From NCBI RefSeq assembly GCF_000520955.1, contig NZ_JACC01000046.1, forward strand, positions 1 to 49,755: a stretch of 49,755 bases of DNA, in the 5' to 3' direction. Position 1 is the first letter of the stretch. The number at the start of each line of letters is the position of its first letter. A program made the position numbers and the translations under genes. Below, piece after piece: positions 35,949 through 44,244 of this stretch. Under the pieces are notes generated by a model. That model was not told the DNA's origin, did no database searches, and worked only from the letters and a program-made list of their open reading frames with translations. Origin of the DNA: Aquimarina pacifica. GTDB taxonomy: Bacteria; Bacteroidota; Bacteroidia; Flavobacteriales; Flavobacteriaceae.

Positions 35949-36371
35949 ATGAATTTCTTTCAAAAAGAGATAAAGCTCCCTTATTATAAAAGAGGGTTTC
36001 ATCTTATTACAAATATTATTGTTGCTGAGTTATCGGAAATCTCAAAAATAAAGGTAGGCCAGCTTCATGTGTTTATCAAGCATACCTCTGCAAGCTTAAC
36101 AATTAATGAGAATGCAGACCCAACTGTAAGACATGATTTTGAGCATCATATGAATGTTATGGTACCCGAAAATGCACCATATTATATCCATACATATGAA
36201 GGGCCTGATGATATGCCGGCCCATATTAAGTCATCTTTGATGGGAGCATCAGTTCAAGTACCCATTACAAACGGGCAATTAAATCTAGGTGCCTGGCAAG
36301 GTGTTTATCTTTGCGAGCATAGAGATAATGGTGGTTTCAGAAAGTTAGTTCTAACGGCTTTTGGAGAGTGA
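35949..36371 (+). CDS. yjbQ: YjbQ family protein (UPF0047)
   Basis: 140 residues from the ATG; an in-frame TTG 27 bp earlier adds a non-family leader. The signature HVFIKHTSASLTINENADP and the following HDFEHHM, plus HIKSSLMG and the C-terminal GTWQ-like LGAWQGVYLCEHRD, are all present. The His cluster forms a metal site in solved structures. Some members have weak thiamine-phosphate synthase activity in E. coli, which gave rise to the name secondary thiamine-phosphate synthase; the main role is unknown. It is a single gene. Confidence 0.88.
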   Translation: MNFFQKEIKLPYYKRGFHLITNIIVAELSEISKIKVGQLHVFIKHTSASLTINENADPTVRHDFEHHMNVMVPENAPYYIHTYEGPDDMPAHIKSSLMGASVQVPITNGQLNLGAWQGVYLCEHRDNGGFRKLVLTAFGE

Positions 36372-36415
36372 TATTATGTAGTCAAAAACTAATTTTTAAC
36401 ACATGTTGTTTGTTC

Positions 36416-36958
36416 CTAAAATAAACGATATCCAATTAGGATTCCTCCTTTTAAGAAGCCAATATTGTCATTGTCATCAAGAAAATATCTTCCACCTCCT
36501 AAACTGATTTCAAAAACAAATCCGTTTTGACTGGTCCACTTTTGTCCAATGACAAAACCCACACCAATATCAAACCAATTATCGGTACCCAAGCTATTGC
36601 TTCCTATACCTACAATATCTGTTTCATTTTCTCCACCTGCAAAACGAACAAGACCTTCTACAAATAATCCGCGTGCTCCAAAATCCTGTTTATTTAGAAA
36701 ATATTGCCTAAAATATGGGTCGAATGCATATTTCGGAAACACATTATCAGTATCCCCTAAAGATAAGTAAGTTGTAATCCCAGCACCAGAAAATTTATTT
36801 ATTACATACTCATAGCTAATATCGATACTAGGAGTGGCTAAAATCTCTAGGGCATCAAGCCTAAACTCATGTTTATTTTCATTATTTCCTTCATTTTGTC
36901 CTTGTCCTTGATAAAATGATATTACGATACATACTACCGATAAAAAAAACTTTTTCAT
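36416..36958 (-). CDS. DUF3575 family outer-membrane protein
   Basis: 180 residues, starting at the ATG that gives a signal peptide (MKKFFLSVVCIVISFYQGQGQ); an in-frame ATG at 36991 adds 11 basic residues. The mature part matches DUF3575: LDALEILATPSIDISYEYVI at the start, Y-F-R-Q-Y-F-L-N-K-Q-D-F-G-A-R-G-L-F-V-E-G in the middle, and GFVFEISLGGGRYF near the end. It is predicted to be a small outer-membrane barrel. Function is unknown. It is convergent with yjbQ, with 44 bp between the stops. Confidence 0.78.
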   Translation of the reverse strand: MKKFFLSVVCIVISFYQGQGQNEGNNENKHEFRLDALEILATPSIDISYEYVINKFSGAGITTYLSLGDTDNVFPKYAFDPYFRQYFLNKQDFGARGLFVEGLVRFAGGENETDIVGIGSNSLGTDNWFDIGVGFVIGQKWTSQNGFVFEISLGGGRYFLDDNDNIGFLKGGILIGYRLF

Positions 36959-37057
36959 ATTGTGTTTTATATGTTTTCCCAATTTCTTCATTAGAAGAGT
37001 ATTTCAAACCAAAGATGAAAAAAATAGAATAGGGTTGCTTTATTATTTAGAATATTT

Positions 37058-38308
37058 TTAAATAAGACTTTTTTCTTTGCTTGCTGTTAATTCTACAATT
37101 CTTACAATTACCTCTACAGCTTTTATCATACTTTCTACAGGAACATATTCATATCGCCCATGAAAATTATGCCCTCCGGCAAAAATATTGGGACAAGGTA
37201 ACCCCATAAAGCTAAGTTGTGAACCATCTGTCCCTCCTCGTATAGGTTTAATAATAGGAGTAATGTCAAGGGATTTCATTGCTTCTTCTGCAATATCAAT
37301 AATATGCATTACTGGTTCTATCTTTTCGCGCATATTATAATACTGATCCTTTATGTCTACAGTAATTATTTCATTACTATGTCGGCTATTAATTTCTGTC
37401 GCAAGTTGATTGATCATTTCTTTTCTAGCCTCAAAATGCTTACGGTCATGATCTCTAATTATATATTGCAATTTTGTTTCTTCGACATCACCTTCTACGG
37501 TATGAAGGTGAAAAAAACCTTCTCTTCCTGTGGTGTGCTCCGGTGTTTCTAGTCGAGGTAATGAGCTGATAAAGTCTTGGGCAATATACAAGCTATTGAT
37601 CATTTTTCCTTTGGCATATCCAGGATGTACAATTTTTCCTTTTATGGTTACTAATGCTCCTGCAGCATTAAAATTTTCATATTCAAGTTCTCCAATTTGA
37701 CTACCATCCATTGTATATGCCCAGTCGGCACCAAATTTTTGAACATCAAATTTGTGAGCACCTCGTCCTATTTCTTCATCAGGTGTAAATGCAATGCGTA
37801 TTTTTCCGTGTTTAATTTCGGGATGTTCTATCAGGTATTCCATTGCTGTAATAATTTCGGCAATCCCGGCCTTATCATCTGCACCTAATAGTGTAGTGCC
37901 GTCTGTTGTAATTAATGTCTGGCCCTTATATTGTTTAAGGTCTTCAAAATAATCTGGTGATAGGATATGGTTTTCTGAAGCATTTAATACAATATCTTTT
38001 CCATCATAATTTTCTATAATTTGAGGGTTTACATTGGCCCCCGTAAAATCAGGAGTTGTATCAAAGTGCGATATAAAACCTATTGTGGGCACGGGTTGAT
38101 CTACATTAGAAGGAACAGTAGCCATAATATAAGCATGCTCATCAATAGAAACATCTTCAAGCCCAATTTTTTTTAATTCTTCTACTAATTTATTAGCGAG
38201 ATCCCACTGCTTTTTGGTACTGGGAGTCGTATTACTTTCTGGATCACTTTCTGTATCAATAGTGACGTAACCAATAAATCGATCAATGATGTGTTGTTTC
38301 GAAATCAT
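37058..38308 (-). CDS. pepT: Peptidase T (tripeptide aminopeptidase)
   Basis: 416 residues, M20B metallopeptidase. Visible motifs: GFISHFDTTPDF (zinc His and Asp), LLGADDKAG (bridging Asp), TPDEEIGRGAHKFD (catalytic Glu pair), the dimerisation domain (about 210-320) with IVHPGYAKGKMINS, and the late zinc His in FAGGHNFHGRYEYVP. Length equals that of E. coli PepT (408). It removes the N-terminal residue of tripeptides in the cytosol. It is a single gene, divergent from pyrD. Confidence 0.93.
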   Translation of the reverse strand: MISKQHIIDRFIGYVTIDTESDPESNTTPSTKKQWDLANKLVEELKKIGLEDVSIDEHAYIMATVPSNVDQPVPTIGFISHFDTTPDFTGANVNPQIIENYDGKDIVLNASENHILSPDYFEDLKQYKGQTLITTDGTTLLGADDKAGIAEIITAMEYLIEHPEIKHGKIRIAFTPDEEIGRGAHKFDVQKFGADWAYTMDGSQIGELEYENFNAAGALVTIKGKIVHPGYAKGKMINSLYIAQDFISSLPRLETPEHTTGREGFFHLHTVEGDVEETKLQYIIRDHDRKHFEARKEMINQLATEINSRHSNEIITVDIKDQYYNMREKIEPVMHIIDIAEEAMKSLDITPIIKPIRGGTDGSQLSFMGLPCPNIFAGGHNFHGRYEYVPVESMIKAVEVIVRIVELTASKEKSLI

Positions 38309-38371
38309 ACTCTGAAAATTTTTGTGTCTGAAGAATTCAAAAATACACTTTTATTAGAACCTTGGATAACT

Positions 38372-38379
38372 TATTTTTG
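38372..38379 (+). promoter_or_regulatory. Promoter -7 box of pyrD
   Basis: TATTTTTG fits TAnnTTTG exactly and ends 20 bp before the pyrD start. I found no TTG element at the usual spacing. Confidence 0.55.
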
Positions 38380-38399
38380 CATAGGAAAAACCATATTTA

Positions 38400-39434
38400 A
38401 TGTATAAACTTCTAATACGCCCACTGTTCTTTTTGTTTGACCCCGAAAAAGTACACCATTTTACATTCAGGATGATTCGAGTGTTATGCAAAATCCCTTT
38501 GGTATCATCATTATTTAGAACTTTATATCAGATAAATGACCCTCGCTTAGAACGAGAGGTATTTGGTCTTAGGTTTAAGAACCCAGTCGGGTTAGCAGCA
38601 GGTTTTGATAAGAATGCTGTTTTGTACAATGAACTTGCGAATTTTGGGTTTGGTTGTATTGAGATTGGTACCGTTACACCAAGAGGTCAAGAAGGGAACC
38701 CTAAGCAAAGACTGTTTAGATTAACTTCGGATCATGGGATTATCAATAGAATGGGGTTCAATAATGAAGGACTAGAGGCAGCGATAAGGCAGCTTAAGAA
38801 AAATAAAGGAAAGCTCATCATTGGGGGGAACATAGGAAAGAATACAGATACGCAACCAGAATCATATACAGAAGATTATTTACAATGTTTTAATGCCTTG
38901 CATCCATATGTTGATTACTTTGTACTGAATGTTAGTTGCCCCAATGTAAATAGTCATGCTAAGCTCAATGATAAAGTATATTTGTTAGAATTAATAGGAG
39001 CTGTGCAAAAAGAAAATGCCAAGTTTGATGTTCAAAAACCTATTGTCCTTAAAATAGCTCCTGATCTTAATACAAATCAATTAGATGAAATAATAGAATT
39101 AATAGCAGAAACAAATCTAGATGGTGTAATTGCTAGTAATACTTCTGTTTCTAGAGAAGGACTAAAAACCTCGAAAGAGCAACTAGAGAATATTGGTAAC
39201 GGTGGTTTGAGTGGTTTACCAATACGTGACAAAAGCACGAAAGTAATACAGTATTTGTCAGAAAATAGTAATAAAGCTTTTCCTATTATTGGAGTAGGGG
39301 GTATACATAGTGCAGAAGATGCCTTGGTAAAACTTGAAGCTGGGGCCAGTTTAGTACAAATATATACAGGTTTTATCTATGAAGGCCCTCGATTAATTAG
39401 AGATATTAATAAGGCTATCCTTCGACAGGGATAA
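38400..39434 (+). CDS. pyrD: Dihydroorotate dehydrogenase (quinone), class 2
   Basis: 344 residues. The N-terminal helical extension (MYKLLIRPLFFLFDPEKVHHFTF, shown here in part) that docks to the membrane is the class 2 feature. The barrel has NPVGLAAGFDKNA, IGTVTPRGQEGNPK, the catalytic Ser region VLNVSCPNVN (Ser as base, class 2), and the FMN phosphate motifs GGLSG and IGVGGI. It oxidises dihydroorotate to orotate in pyrimidine synthesis, passing electrons to quinone. It is followed by the LysE-type gene 64 bp later. Confidence 0.94.
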   Translation: MYKLLIRPLFFLFDPEKVHHFTFRMIRVLCKIPLVSSLFRTLYQINDPRLEREVFGLRFKNPVGLAAGFDKNAVLYNELANFGFGCIEIGTVTPRGQEGNPKQRLFRLTSDHGIINRMGFNNEGLEAAIRQLKKNKGKLIIGGNIGKNTDTQPESYTEDYLQCFNALHPYVDYFVLNVSCPNVNSHAKLNDKVYLLELIGAVQKENAKFDVQKPIVLKIAPDLNTNQLDEIIELIAETNLDGVIASNTSVSREGLKTSKEQLENIGNGGLSGLPIRDKSTKVIQYLSENSNKAFPIIGVGGIHSAEDALVKLEAGASLVQIYTGFIYEGPRLIRDINKAILRQG

Positions 39435-39498
39435 AGTTTGTAATTTCTTAATTGGCAGGTTTGACTTGATTTTTATCCTGTAATCAGTTATTAAGATA

Positions 39499-40137
39499 AT
39501 GAATTACGATATTCTTTATACTTTTATTTTGGCGACAGCCCTATTGGCCTGTTCCCCAGGTCCTGATAACATATTTGTGCTCACTCAAAGTGTTGCACAC
39601 GGTAAAAAATATGGATTAACCATTGTCTCAGGGCTAATGACAGGGTGTTTGATACACACAACTTTTGTTGCTTTGGGTTTTTCTGCTATTATTAGCCAAA
39701 GTGAATTGCTTTTTTTTATTATTAAGCTTTTTGGGGTGTTATATTTACTTTTCTTAGCATATAAGGTATTGAGAAGCCAATCGGCTATAGAATTATCAGA
39801 TGAAAAGAAACAGAAAAAGAAAAAGAAAAAGAAGCTATGGGAATTATTTAAACAAGGTTTTATCATGAACGTATTAAACCCTAAGGTCTCAATATTTTTT
39901 TTGGCTTTTTTTCCAGGGTTTTTATTTAATGAAACAATGAGCACAGCTACACAGTTTTATATATTAGGTCTTGTTTTTATTATAGTTTCTTTTATTGTTT
40001 TTGGTTTGATTGCAATTTTGGCGGGCCATATTTCGAAATATTTAAGAGGGAATCCTAAAGTTGGAGGAGTTTTAAAGTGGGGACAGATTATTGTTTTTAT
40101 TGGGATTGCAATTTTTATTCTTTTTTCAGATAAATAA
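39499..40137 (+). CDS. LysE family translocator
   Basis: 212 residues with five to six membrane helices. The family start LACSPGPDNIFVLTQSVAHG (the S-P-G-P motif) and G-L-x-x-G-x-x-x-H-T are present, as is the F-x-x-G-F-I-M-N-V-L-N-P-K segment. The loop before it (about 95-115) is strikingly basic: K-K-Q followed by seven lysines, encoded by an A-rich stretch. Members export amino acids or homoserine lactones; this substrate is unknown. Its tail overlaps nothing, and HMG-CoA lyase follows 135 bp on. Confidence 0.87.
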   Translation: MNYDILYTFILATALLACSPGPDNIFVLTQSVAHGKKYGLTIVSGLMTGCLIHTTFVALGFSAIISQSELLFFIIKLFGVLYLLFLAYKVLRSQSAIELSDEKKQKKKKKKKLWELFKQGFIMNVLNPKVSIFFLAFFPGFLFNETMSTATQFYILGLVFIIVSFIVFGLIAILAGHISKYLRGNPKVGGVLKWGQIIVFIGIAIFILFSDK

Positions 40138-40272
40138 TTATATTTTTATACTCAGAACCGTGGACTTTCCAATACGTATTAGGAGTGCTTTAGAAGTGTT
40201 TTTTTTTGAAAAAAACATTCATAATTCAGTCGAAAGATATAAATAGAATAGTTTTCAGCTTAACACTGTATA

Positions 40273-41139
40273 ATGATCCAAAATGTAAAGCTTATTGAAT
40301 GCCCAAGAGATGCGATGCAAGGCATAAGAGAATTTATACCAACACAAAAAAAGGTTCAATACATTCAGTCTTTATTGCGTTGTGGTTTTGATACGATTGA
40401 TTTTGGGAGTTTTGTTTCTCCTAAAGCAATACCTCAAATGGCGGATACAGCAAAGGTGTTGTCGCAGTTAGATCTTTCTCAGACGAATAGTAAACTACTG
40501 TCAATAATTGCGAATGTGAGAGGGGCGACAGATGCTGCGCAATATGAAGCTATTGATTATTTGGGGTACCCTTTTTCAATCTCTGAAAATTTTCAGATGC
40601 GTAATACACATAAAACCATAGCCCAATCTGTTACTATTCTAGAAGAAATATTAAATATTGCCGATAAGTCGGGTAAAAAAGTAGTAGCATACCTTTCTAT
40701 GGGGTTTGGTAATCCCTACGGTGATCCTTGGGATGTAGATATTGTTGGTCAATGGACAGAAAAGTTAGGAGGTATGGGGGTTAAAATACTTTCTCTGTCA
40801 GACACAGTTGGGTCTTCTACTCCAGAAATTATTGAGTATTTGTTTTCTAATTTGATACCCAAATATCCACAGATAGAGTTTGGCGCGCATCTTCATACAA
40901 CTCCGACTACTTGGTTCGAAAAAATAGACGCTGCGTACAAAGCAGGATGTAGACGATTTGATGGCGCAATTCAGGGGTTTGGAGGATGTCCTATGGCAAA
41001 AGACGAATTAACCGGTAACATGCCTACAGAAAGATTAGTTTCTTATTTTAATACAATGCAGGCTGATACAAATATAAAATCAATGAGTTTTGAATCTTCA
41101 TATAATGAAGCAACAAAAATTTTCTCTAAATATCACTAA
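40273..41139 (+). CDS. mvaB: Hydroxymethylglutaryl-CoA lyase
   Basis: 288 residues, HMGL-type TIM barrel. The active-site signature GAIQGFGGCPMAKDELTGN contains the catalytic Cys (C239), and GAHLHTT supplies the metal His pair (H206, H208). At the start, E-C-P-R12-D13 stands where most lyases have E-V-G-P-R-D-G; the Arg and metal Asp are kept. It cleaves HMG-CoA to acetoacetate and acetyl-CoA in leucine breakdown, which fits the leucine dehydrogenase encoded 8 kb away. It is a single gene. Confidence 0.87.
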   Translation: MIQNVKLIECPRDAMQGIREFIPTQKKVQYIQSLLRCGFDTIDFGSFVSPKAIPQMADTAKVLSQLDLSQTNSKLLSIIANVRGATDAAQYEAIDYLGYPFSISENFQMRNTHKTIAQSVTILEEILNIADKSGKKVVAYLSMGFGNPYGDPWDVDIVGQWTEKLGGMGVKILSLSDTVGSSTPEIIEYLFSNLIPKYPQIEFGAHLHTTPTTWFEKIDAAYKAGCRRFDGAIQGFGGCPMAKDELTGNMPTERLVSYFNTMQADTNIKSMSFESSYNEATKIFSKYH

Positions 41140-41254
41140 ATAGGGTTCTAGTATTCTCTATGTGCATTTTAATTGATGTTTAAAAAATGATTTAAACCCT
41201 TAGATATCAATAAAAACTTTTGTTAAGTTAATTTCTTTTTAAAATTATTTCCAA

Positions 41255-41262
41255 TAGCTTTG
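41255..41262 (+). promoter_or_regulatory. Promoter -7 box very close to the PAS gene start
   Basis: TAGCTTTG fits TAnnTTTG exactly but ends only 5 bp before the first ATG (41268). Either the mRNA is leaderless, or the true start is the next in-frame ATG at 41295. Confidence 0.6.
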
Positions 41263-41267
41263 TAGTT

Positions 41268-41780
41268 ATGAATGAGTTTTATGAATACGATACAATGATT
41301 GCCAGACATTCTACTAATCTGTCTCATGGTACATTGCCCTTAATTTCTTGGGAGTTTTATGCTGAAGATCTTACCTTGGTTGAAAGCCATAAAGAAGATT
41401 TTAACGCACTTAAGAAAATCACAAAAGATTGGAGTTTTTATAGGGATTATCACAAAGAGTTGATAGCTAAAAAATCTGTCATCTTAATTACTAATCCTAA
41501 TCTTACAATTGTATACGCTTCTCAGAATATGATAAAAATGAATGGGTATTCTAATGAAGAGGTTGTTGGGAATTCTCCGAAAATGTTTCAAGGAGAAGAT
41601 ACATGCCCAAAAATGTCTAAAAAGATAAGAAACGCCGTTGATCGTCAAATTCCTTTTGAAGCTTCTTTACTGAATTATAGGAAAGACAATTCTACATATA
41701 TGTGCGAAATTAAAGGTTTTCCTGTGCATGATAAGAATGGTAAATTAATACATTATATTGCTTTTGAAAAGGTAGCTTAG
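41268..41780 (+). CDS. LOV-like PAS domain protein without the photoactive cysteine
   Basis: 170 residues: an N-terminal helical region (about 1-65) and one PAS domain (about 68-168). The PAS resembles LOV domains: GNSPKMFQGEDT aligns with G-x-N-C-R-F-L-Q-G, and LLNYRKDNSTYMCEIKGFPV with the LOV N-Y-R-K-D-G block. The flavin-adduct Cys is replaced by Pro104. No kinase, GGDEF or HTH output domain is fused, so it probably acts as a stand-alone partner. Flavin may still bind. Met10 (41295) is an alternative start. Confidence 0.75.
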   Translation: MNEFYEYDTMIARHSTNLSHGTLPLISWEFYAEDLTLVESHKEDFNALKKITKDWSFYRDYHKELIAKKSVILITNPNLTIVYASQNMIKMNGYSNEEVVGNSPKMFQGEDTCPKMSKKIRNAVDRQIPFEASLLNYRKDNSTYMCEIKGFPVHDKNGKLIHYIAFEKVA

Positions 41781-41967
41781 TAGTTCGCCTTGTTATAAGT
41801 TTTAAAGAAATTGTCATTATACCATTACAGACTTTTGAGAGAACTTCATTGCACAAAAATCATTTTTATTAATAAGTCTAATTTTAAATTGTGATAAAAG
41901 AATAAGCCTATGTTCAAAAGCACAATTATTTCCTTATTTTAGATATTTAGAAAACGAATAACAGACT

Positions 41968-42471
41968 ATGATAGCAGAAATAGAAAAATTATTAAATGAT
42001 CAAATTAAATACGAGGCCAAAGCTTCTGCACAATATCTGTCCATGGCAAGTTGGGCAGACACGAATGGATATAATGGAATAGCCGATTTTTTTTACACGC
42101 AATCTGAGGAGGAACGTGTACATATGACCAAATTGGTAAAGTTTATTAATGAAAGAAGTGGAACTGCTGTTATACCCGCTATAGAAAAACCAAGAGATGA
42201 TTTTGAATCGTTAATGCAACTTTTTGAAACTTTTTTAAAAAGTGAAGAGTTCGTAACAGAAAAGATCAATAATGTAATATTTGAGTGTCTTCAGCACAAA
42301 GACTACAATGTGCACAATTTTATGCAATGGTATGTAGCAGAGCAACTAGAAGAAGAAGCAATTGCTAGAACGTTGTTGGATAAATTAAAAATTATAGGAG
42401 AAGATAAATCAGGTCATTACCTTTTTGATAGAGATATTAACAGTTTTCAGATTGCTGAAGAGCCTAAATAG
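41968..42471 (+). CDS. ftnA: Ferritin (FtnA-type)
   Basis: 167 residues, four-helix ferritin without a signal. The ferroxidase residues are visible: E16 in Q-I-K-Y-E-A, the E-E-x-x-H of QSEEERVHM (about 48-54), and the later E and Q of the bacterial ferritin site (EFVTEKIN, AEQLEEEAIA). The start MIAEIEKLLNDQIKYEAKAS is typical. It stores iron in the cytosol and takes part in oxidative-stress defence. A strong terminator follows. The iron context is of interest beside the Cys-rich redox block that follows immediately. Confidence 0.92.
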   Translation: MIAEIEKLLNDQIKYEAKASAQYLSMASWADTNGYNGIADFFYTQSEEERVHMTKLVKFINERSGTAVIPAIEKPRDDFESLMQLFETFLKSEEFVTEKINNVIFECLQHKDYNVHNFMQWYVAEQLEEEAIARTLLDKLKIIGEDKSGHYLFDRDINSFQIAEEPK

Positions 42472-42498
42472 TTGTTAATAAGTTAATAAAGATTAATT

Positions 42499-42527
42499 AA
42501 AGATTCCTTTTTTAGGAATCTTTTTTT
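42499..42527 (+). terminator. Ferritin terminator
   Basis: AAAGATTCC (42499-42507) pairs with GGAATCTTT (42515-42523) around a 7-nt loop and runs into a series of T. It separates ferritin from the promoter of the small Cys-rich gene. Confidence 0.88.
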
Positions 42528-42529
42528 AT

Positions 42530-42537
42530 TATTTTTG
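42530..42537 (+). promoter_or_regulatory. Promoter -7 box of the small Cys-rich gene
   Basis: TATTTTTG fits TAnnTTTG exactly and lies just after the ferritin terminator, 33 bp before the GTG start of the 47-residue protein. This is where a promoter for the small gene is expected. Confidence 0.55.
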
Positions 42538-42570
42538 TGCTTTATTTAGATTTAATAAAAATTAAAAAAA

Positions 42571-42714
42571 GTGCAAACCTCAGAAACTCCATCATTATAC
42601 TCGCCTTGCGCAACTATTAACTGCGAAGTTGCATGTGGGGGCAAGAAGAAAAAGTGCTGTAAAAAGTATAAAAAGAAAGGAAAAAGCAATTGTAAAAGGT
42701 GTCCGAAATTATAA
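42571..42714 (+). CDS. 47-residue Cys/Lys-rich protein
   Basis: A short frame with a GTG start, seven cysteines and sixteen lysines or arginines in 47 residues. Cysteines are at 13, 18, 22, 29, 30, 41 and 44, giving C-x4-C-x3-C, a C-C pair inside K-K-K-K-C-C-K-K, and C-x-x-C near the end (CKRCPKL). There is no signal peptide. It has an exact promoter box, a terminator before it, and lies 77 bp upstream of the thioredoxin-ApbE-DUF4266-DUF3570 genes on the same strand. The spacing of cysteines suggests metal binding or a thiol role; a modified peptide is also conceivable. It is too short for default gene finding. Confidence 0.6.
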   Translation: MQTSETPSLYSPCATINCEVACGGKKKKCCKKYKKKGKSNCKRCPKL

Positions 42715-42791
42715 CTTTTTTAATTTTCTCTTTTTTTTAGTGAAAATATTTTTTTTGAATTCATAGTATTAAGTACTAGATTTACAATACT

Positions 42792-43232
42792 ATGAACAGA
42801 ATGTATCTACTATATGTATTGTTACTTTTGACAATAACACCAATGGTTTCTCAGGAATGGAATTCTGATTTTGAAGAAGCAAAACAAAAGGCTCAAGAAA
42901 GAAACCATTCAATACTACTCTTGTTTTCTGGATCTGATTGGTGTGCTCCCTGTATCAAACTAGAAAAAGAAATATTAAGTACAAAAGAATTTACAGAAAA
43001 AGCAAAAGACCATTATGTGCTTATGAAAGCAGATTTTCCTAGAAAGAAAAAGAATCAGTTGCCCGAAGTATTAAAAAATCAAAACGCAAGATTGGCTGAA
43101 CAATATAATAAGAGTGGTGGTTTTCCGATGGTTGTACTATTGGATCAAGTAGGAACAAAGCTTGGGGAAATAGGCTATAAAAAAGTAAGTCCCAAAGCCT
43201 ATATAGAACTCCTCAGCGCAATGAAGAAGTAA
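42792..43232 (+). CDS. Periplasmic thioredoxin-family protein
   Basis: 146 residues with a signal peptide (MNRMYLLYVLLLLTITPMVS). The thioredoxin fold carries W-C51-A-P-C54 after FSGSDW, and the cis-Pro loop GGFPMVVLLD. The region between (about 75-100) is Lys/Asn-rich, as in DUF255/thioredoxin-7-like periplasmic proteins. It probably reduces or oxidises thiols in the periplasm. It is the first gene of a tight run: ApbE starts 4 bp after its stop. Its likely clients are the Cys-containing DUF4266 lipoprotein and perhaps the Cys-rich peptide upstream. Confidence 0.88.
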   Translation: MNRMYLLYVLLLLTITPMVSQEWNSDFEEAKQKAQERNHSILLLFSGSDWCAPCIKLEKEILSTKEFTEKAKDHYVLMKADFPRKKKNQLPEVLKNQNARLAEQYNKSGGFPMVVLLDQVGTKLGEIGYKKVSPKAYIELLSAMKK

Positions 43233-43236
43233 TATT

Positions 43237-44217
43237 TTGAAATATTATCACACACTTCTTTTACTTTTCATTTTAGGAAATTGCTTTTCTCAGGAATTGC
43301 ATAAGCGTACACTTGTCTTAATGGGAAGTCGTTTTGATATCACTGTAGTTGCAGAAGACGCTACGATTGCTGATGGCTATATACAAAGTGCCATAAAAGA
43401 GATTAAAAGAATAGAAAAATTGATTTCTTCGTGGGATTCAGATTCTCAAACTTCCTTGATTAATGCTAATGCAGGAGTAAAGCCAGTGCACGTGGAAAAG
43501 GAACTTTTCGATTTAATAGATAGAGCACTACAAATTTCTCGACTTACTGATGGAGCATTTGATATTAGCTACGCATCAATGGATAAAATTTGGACTTTTG
43601 ATAGGGCCATGGACTCAAAACCTTCAAGAGAAGAAATTAAGGCATCTGTATCAAAAGTGGGATATAAGAACATACTACTTGATAAAAATAACAATACCGT
43701 ATTCCTTAGAGAAAAAGGAATGAAAATAGGATTCGGAGGAATAGGAAAGGGCTATGCAGCTGATAAGGCAAAAAAAAAATTGATGGATATAGGAGTCCAA
43801 GCAGGAATTATTAATGCTTCGGGTGATATGAATACTTGGGGAAAGCAACCTAATGGTAATGCCTGGAAAGTAGCAATCACCAATCCCCTAAAGAAAGAAA
43901 ATGCTTTTGCCCTATTACCAGTCTCTGATAAAGCAGTGGTTACCTCTGGCAATTATGAGAAATATGTAGTTTTCGACGGCAAAAGATATAGTCATATTAT
44001 TGACCCTCGTACAGGATATCCATCTCATGGTATTATTAGTGTTACGGTTTTTGCAGTAAAAGCAGAAATTGCTGATGCGTTAGCAACATCTGTATTTGTA
44101 ATGGGAGTAGAGGCAGGGTTAGATAGAATCAATCAATTAACAGGCATAGAATGTATTATAATTGATGATGAAGGAGGTATACATACCTCTGATCATATTG
44201 ATATAGATACAAACTAG
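43237..44217 (+). CDS. apbE: FAD:protein FMN transferase (ApbE)
   Basis: 326 residues. The TTG start is chosen because it gives a full signal peptide (MKYYHTLLLLFILGNCFSQ) and sits 4 bp after the thioredoxin stop; the first ATG would remove the signal. Motifs: LMGSRFDITV at the start, GFGGIGKGYAADKA, NASGDMNTWG, the YSHIIDPRTGYPS block and ADALATSVFVMG, where an Asp/Thr pair binds Mg. It cuts FAD and attaches FMN to Thr/Ser of periplasmic or membrane proteins. No canonical target such as NqrC, RnfG or FMN-bind protein is in the window. Confidence 0.92.
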   Translation: MKYYHTLLLLFILGNCFSQELHKRTLVLMGSRFDITVVAEDATIADGYIQSAIKEIKRIEKLISSWDSDSQTSLINANAGVKPVHVEKELFDLIDRALQISRLTDGAFDISYASMDKIWTFDRAMDSKPSREEIKASVSKVGYKNILLDKNNNTVFLREKGMKIGFGGIGKGYAADKAKKKLMDIGVQAGIINASGDMNTWGKQPNGNAWKVAITNPLKKENAFALLPVSDKAVVTSGNYEKYVVFDGKRYSHIIDPRTGYPSHGIISVTVFAVKAEIADALATSVFVMGVEAGLDRINQLTGIECIIIDDEGGIHTSDHIDIDTN

Positions 44218-44244
44218 AGGTGCTGATAAAAAAAATAATAAGTT

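Noticed and set aside
39780..39840. A-rich stretch with repeated AAAAAG in the LysE-type gene, considered as a frameshift or repeat element
   Set aside because: The frame continues on both sides with intact family motifs, so it is a coding poly-lysine loop.
43237..43326. Alternative ATG start for ApbE inside the first conserved motif
   Set aside because: Starting there removes the signal peptide that an extracytosolic flavin transferase needs; the TTG at 43237 gives it.
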